A stretch of DNA of 6,376 nt from Planctomycetota bacterium. GTDB lineage: Bacteria > Planctomycetota > Phycisphaerae > Phycisphaerales > UBA1924. Below, one piece after another: positions 4,308-6,376 of the stretch. Position 1 is the stretch's first letter, and each line of letters starts with the position of its first letter. The translations under genes and the position numbers were made by a program. The stretch is from assembly GCA_017303565.1 (NCBI GenBank), contig JAFLCM010000146.1:1-6376 (forward strand), read 5' to 3'. Below the pieces are notes generated by a model. The model did not search any database. It was not told the origin of the DNA and worked only from the letters and a program-made list of their open reading frames with translations.

Positions 4308-5141
4308 GTGAACATCGCGAAGTGTGTTGCGCTGTCCGTTGCGTCGCTGACCGCCGCCCTCGGCGCGCCCTCGGCCTCCGCCGCCGTCGTCCCCGATCTC
4401 TACGGCATCACCAACTCGGGCCAACTGATCGGCATCAACGCCACAACCGGCGCGGGCTCGCTGCTGTTCAGCACCGTCCTCCGCAACTGCGAGGCGCTCG
4501 AGCACGACCCCGCCACCGGGCAACTGTTCGTGATCGCCTCGACCAGCACCGCCACCGCCGGGCGCAACCTCTATCGCCTCAACCCCGCGACCGGCGTCGC
4601 CGCCCTCATCGGCGCCACCGGCTACTCGTGGGTCGAGTCGCTCGCCCTGCACCCGACCACCGGCGTCCTCTACGCCTCCGCCAGCAGCAACAACGACGTC
4701 TCCGCCGAGAAACTCATCACCATCGACACCGCCACCGGCGTGGGCACACTCGTCGCCAACTTCGGCGCGTTCACCGACGTCGACGCCATGGCCTTCTCGC
4801 CCACCGGCGAACTTTTCGCCACCCAGTACGCCGGCAACACCCTCGCCACGATCAACCCCGCCAACGCCGCGCAGACCACCGTCGCCACCGGGCTCCCGCT
4901 CTACATGGGCGCGATGGACTTCGCCCCCGACGGCACGCTCTTCGCCAGCCGCCTGGGCGACTTCAACGGCGGGGGCAACTCCACCCTCCGGCGCATCGAC
5001 CCCACCACCGGCGCCGTCACGCTCGTCGGCGACATCGGCTTCGTCCACGTCGCCGGCATCGTCGCCAACGTCCCCGCGCCTTCGAGCGGGGCCGCCCTGG
5101 CGCTCCTCGGCGCGGCTACGCTGCGCCGCCGCCGGGCCTGA
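4308..5141 (+). CDS. Secreted beta-propeller-like repeat protein with PEP-CTERM-like tail
   Basis: The product is 277 residues, starting at GTG. A signal peptide (1-25/26, SASA then AV) precedes five repeat units spanning about 30-252. Each unit has a strand such as LYGI (31), LFVI (73), LYAS (121), LFAT (169) or LFAS (211), then a second strand with an I(D/N)P(T)TG turn: LYRLNPATG (88-96), LITIDTATG (136-144), LATINPA (179-185), LRRIDPTTG (227-235) and the divergent LIGINATTG (40-48). Spacing is 42-48 residues, as in propeller blades. Such folds often serve as extracellular binding scaffolds, but no enzymatic motif is seen and the function is unknown. The tail is Pro-Ala-Pro (256-258), a hydrophobic ALALLGAA segment (263-270) and RRRRA, a PEP-CTERM-like sorting signal. 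It has its own promoter, and the next gene follows after 51 bases. Confidence 0.85.
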   Translation: MNIAKCVALSVASLTAALGAPSASAAVVPDLYGITNSGQLIGINATTGAGSLLFSTVLRNCEALEHDPATGQLFVIASTSTATAGRNLYRLNPATGVAALIGATGYSWVESLALHPTTGVLYASASSNNDVSAEKLITIDTATGVGTLVANFGAFTDVDAMAFSPTGELFATQYAGNTLATINPANAAQTTVATGLPLYMGAMDFAPDGTLFASRLGDFNGGGNSTLRRIDPTTGAVTLVGDIGFVHVAGIVANVPAPSSGAALALLGAATLRRRRA

Positions 5142-5169
5142 TCCGCAGCACGTCTCGCTCCGCCCGGCG
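5130..5169 (+). other. Long-loop inverted repeat across the stop codon
   Basis: CGCCGGGC (5130-5137) and GCCCGGCG (5162-5169) form a perfect 8-bp stem with a 24-base loop holding the stop codon. Only three T follow (5171-5173). It could act as a weak terminator or an RNA-stabilising structure between the two genes. In such GC-rich DNA it may also be chance. Confidence 0.3.
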
Positions 5170-5192
5170 CTTTCCCCAAGGACGGTGCCGAC

Positions 5193-6376
5193 ATGGCGTG
5201 CTCCCGCCTCGCCCTCGCCGCCGCGTTGTCCTCCGCGATGACCTCGCCGGCCCTCCGCGCCGACGACCAGCCACCCGCGCCGCAGCCCGCCGCGGCGAAG
5301 GTGGTCAACTGGGCCGGGACCGCGCACGCCTGGCTCGACCTGCCGCAGTCGCAGGGCCAGGTGATCGAGTTCACCATGACCTTCGGCCCCGAGCCGGGTC
5401 GCGTCGTCATCCACAACGCGGGCGAGGACATCGCCGTCCCGATCGTGAAGGACGACGGAAAAACGCTCACCCTCCGCTTCGACGACTACGACTCGGAAAT
5501 CCGCGCCACCCGCGTCGATGAAGAGGGCCGCGAGCTCGTGGGCGAGTGGGTGAAACGCCGCGGGCCCGCGAACGACTCCGCCGAGTTCGTCCGGCTCCCC
5601 TTTCGCCTCAACGCCCGCGGCTATTGCCCGATGGACGGCGTGAACCGTGAGCAGTCCGCCGCAACAGAGGCGGCGTTCCAACGCGAGCCCCGCTGGCTCG
5701 CGAGATTCGAGGGCGACGAGGACGCCGCGGTGCTGGTCTTCTCCAAGGGCGAGAACCCGCACGCAACGTTCCTCACCACCACCGGCGACTACCGCTTTCT
5801 CACGCCCGTTTACGCGGGCAACCAGGTCCGCCTCTCGTGCTTCGACGGCAGCCACGCGTTCCTCTTCGTCGCCACCCTTCGCGATGACCGGCTCACCGGC
5901 GACTTCTGGTCGGGGCCGAAGTTCCACACCACCTGGACCGCGACGCCCGACGCCGACGCGAAACTCCCCGACGGCTTCGGCATCGCCAAGGTCACGCCGG
6001 GGATGAGCCTGAACGACCTGACCTTCACGGGCCTTGACGCCAAGCCGGCGAGCCTGGGCGACGCCGCCTTCGCCGGCAAGTGCCGCGTGATCGAGGTCTT
6101 CGGCACCTGGTGCCCCAACTGCAAGGACGCCACGAACCTGATGAAGCAGTTCCACGCGCGATACAGGGACAAGGGCCTGAGCATGGTGGGCTTGGCCTTT
6201 GAGGTCACCGGCGACGAGCGCCGCGACCTCGAACAGGTCCGCGTCTACCGCGACCGCCACGGCGTCACCTTCCCGCTGCTTCTGGGCGGCAAGTCGGAAA
6301 AGTCGGCATCTCAGAAGGCGTTCCCGGTCATCGACCGCGTGCACGCGTACCCCACGCTGATCTTCGCCGATGCGGC
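5193..6376 (+). CDS. Secreted TlpA-like thioredoxin-fold protein (3' end cut by window)
   Basis: At least 394 residues are encoded, with no stop before the window edge. A signal-peptide-like N-terminus (1-23, cut likely after LRA) has no lipobox. An accessory beta-rich region spans about 36-250; its segments TFLTTTGDYRFL (192-203), LSCFDGSHAFLF (214-225) and DFWSG (237-241) are typical of the large redoxin-family proteins of planctomycetes and Bacteroidetes. The AhpC/TSA-TlpA domain begins near 260. It has FGTWCPNC at 303-310 (redox cysteines Cys307 and Cys310) and the cis-Pro segment AYPTLIF at 385-391. The likely role is thiol-disulfide exchange outside the cytoplasm, possibly in cytochrome or envelope protein maturation; the partner is unknown. 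The usual TlpA/ResA motif is WCxPC, whereas here Pro comes directly after the first Cys. AAGGA at 5178-5182 is ten bases before the ATG. It may be cotranscribed with the repeat-protein gene. Confidence 0.88.
   Translation, partial: MACSRLALAAALSSAMTSPALRADDQPPAPQPAAAKVVNWAGTAHAWLDLPQSQGQVIEFTMTFGPEPGRVVIHNAGEDIAVPIVKDDGKTLTLRFDDYDSEIRATRVDEEGRELVGEWVKRRGPANDSAEFVRLPFRLNARGYCPMDGVNREQSAATEAAFQREPRWLARFEGDEDAAVLVFSKGENPHATFLTTTGDYRFLTPVYAGNQVRLSCFDGSHAFLFVATLRDDRLTGDFWSGPKFHTTWTATPDADAKLPDGFGIAKVTPGMSLNDLTFTGLDAKPASLGDAAFAGKCRVIEVFGTWCPNCKDATNLMKQFHARYRDKGLSMVGLAFEVTGDERRDLEQVRVYRDRHGVTFPLLLGGKSEKSASQKAFPVIDRVHAYPTLIFADA

Noticed and set aside
4229..5521. A 430-codon + strand frame overlapping the repeat-protein gene
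   Set aside because: The product is Arg/His-rich low complexity with no motif, reads through the regulatory gap and two genes, and has no ribosome binding site.
4164..6344. A 726-codon open frame on the minus strand opposite three loci
   Set aside because: Its product is a Gly/Val/Glu/Arg/Ala/Asp-rich string with no recognisable domain. It runs antisense to the repeat-protein and thioredoxin genes and across their promoter. It is the expected stop-poor shadow of GC-rich codons.
1..6376. Possible tRNA, rRNA, CRISPR or transposon signals
   Set aside because: I saw no cloverleaf-like sequence, no regularly spaced repeats, no transposase motifs and no terminal inverted repeats.

Overview
The window is a GC-rich, densely coding bacterial segment with every supportable gene on the + strand. 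It looks like chromosomal DNA of a planctomycete, most probably of the Phycisphaerae/Phycisphaerales type. This is inferred from three things: secreted proteins ending in PEP-CTERM-like tails of the Pro-Ala-Pro / hydrophobic / poly-Arg kind, a secreted protein ending in paired dockerin-like DFNxDG units, and a two-domain secreted thioredoxin-fold protein of a style common in that phylum. No mobile element, CRISPR array, tRNA or rRNA is visible.

Layout. (1) 31-1629: a soluble FlaA1/CapD-type nucleotide-sugar dehydratase/epimerase with no membrane anchor. (2) 1630-1778: a non-coding leader holding a promoter-like site and several inverted repeats, some of which cannot form at the same time. (3) 1779-2099: a small helical protein of unknown function. 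(4) 2140-2628: dUTPase (dut), with a duplicated C-terminal GFGST unit, no Shine-Dalgarno sequence and a hairpin-plus-T-run terminator over its stop codon. (5) 2633-2742: an intergenic stretch with a TGTACG/CGTACA dyad. (6) 2743-3357 and 3414-4163: two secreted proteins, one with a PEP-CTERM-like tail and one with a discoidin-like domain plus dockerin-like pair, closed by an intrinsic terminator. (7) 4164-4307: a promoter with a dyad over its -35 box and a hairpin close to the predicted transcript 5' end. (8) 4308-5141: a secreted repeat (beta-propeller-like) protein with a PEP-CTERM-like tail. (9) 5193 to the window end: a secreted TlpA-like thioredoxin-fold protein, cut off by the window edge.

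How they fit together. The sugar-modifying enzyme and the secreted proteins with sorting-type tails suit a cell-envelope or extracellular-matrix role; PEP-CTERM/exosortase systems are known to co-occur with exopolysaccharide synthesis. No exosortase or glycosyltransferase is in the window, so this is only an inference. dut and the small upstream gene look like a separate housekeeping unit. I see no clear new multi-gene system here. The best candidates for a second look are the structured leader at 1641-1763, the duplicated dUTPase motif V, the two promoter-proximal dyads and the run of secreted proteins with differing C-terminal modules.
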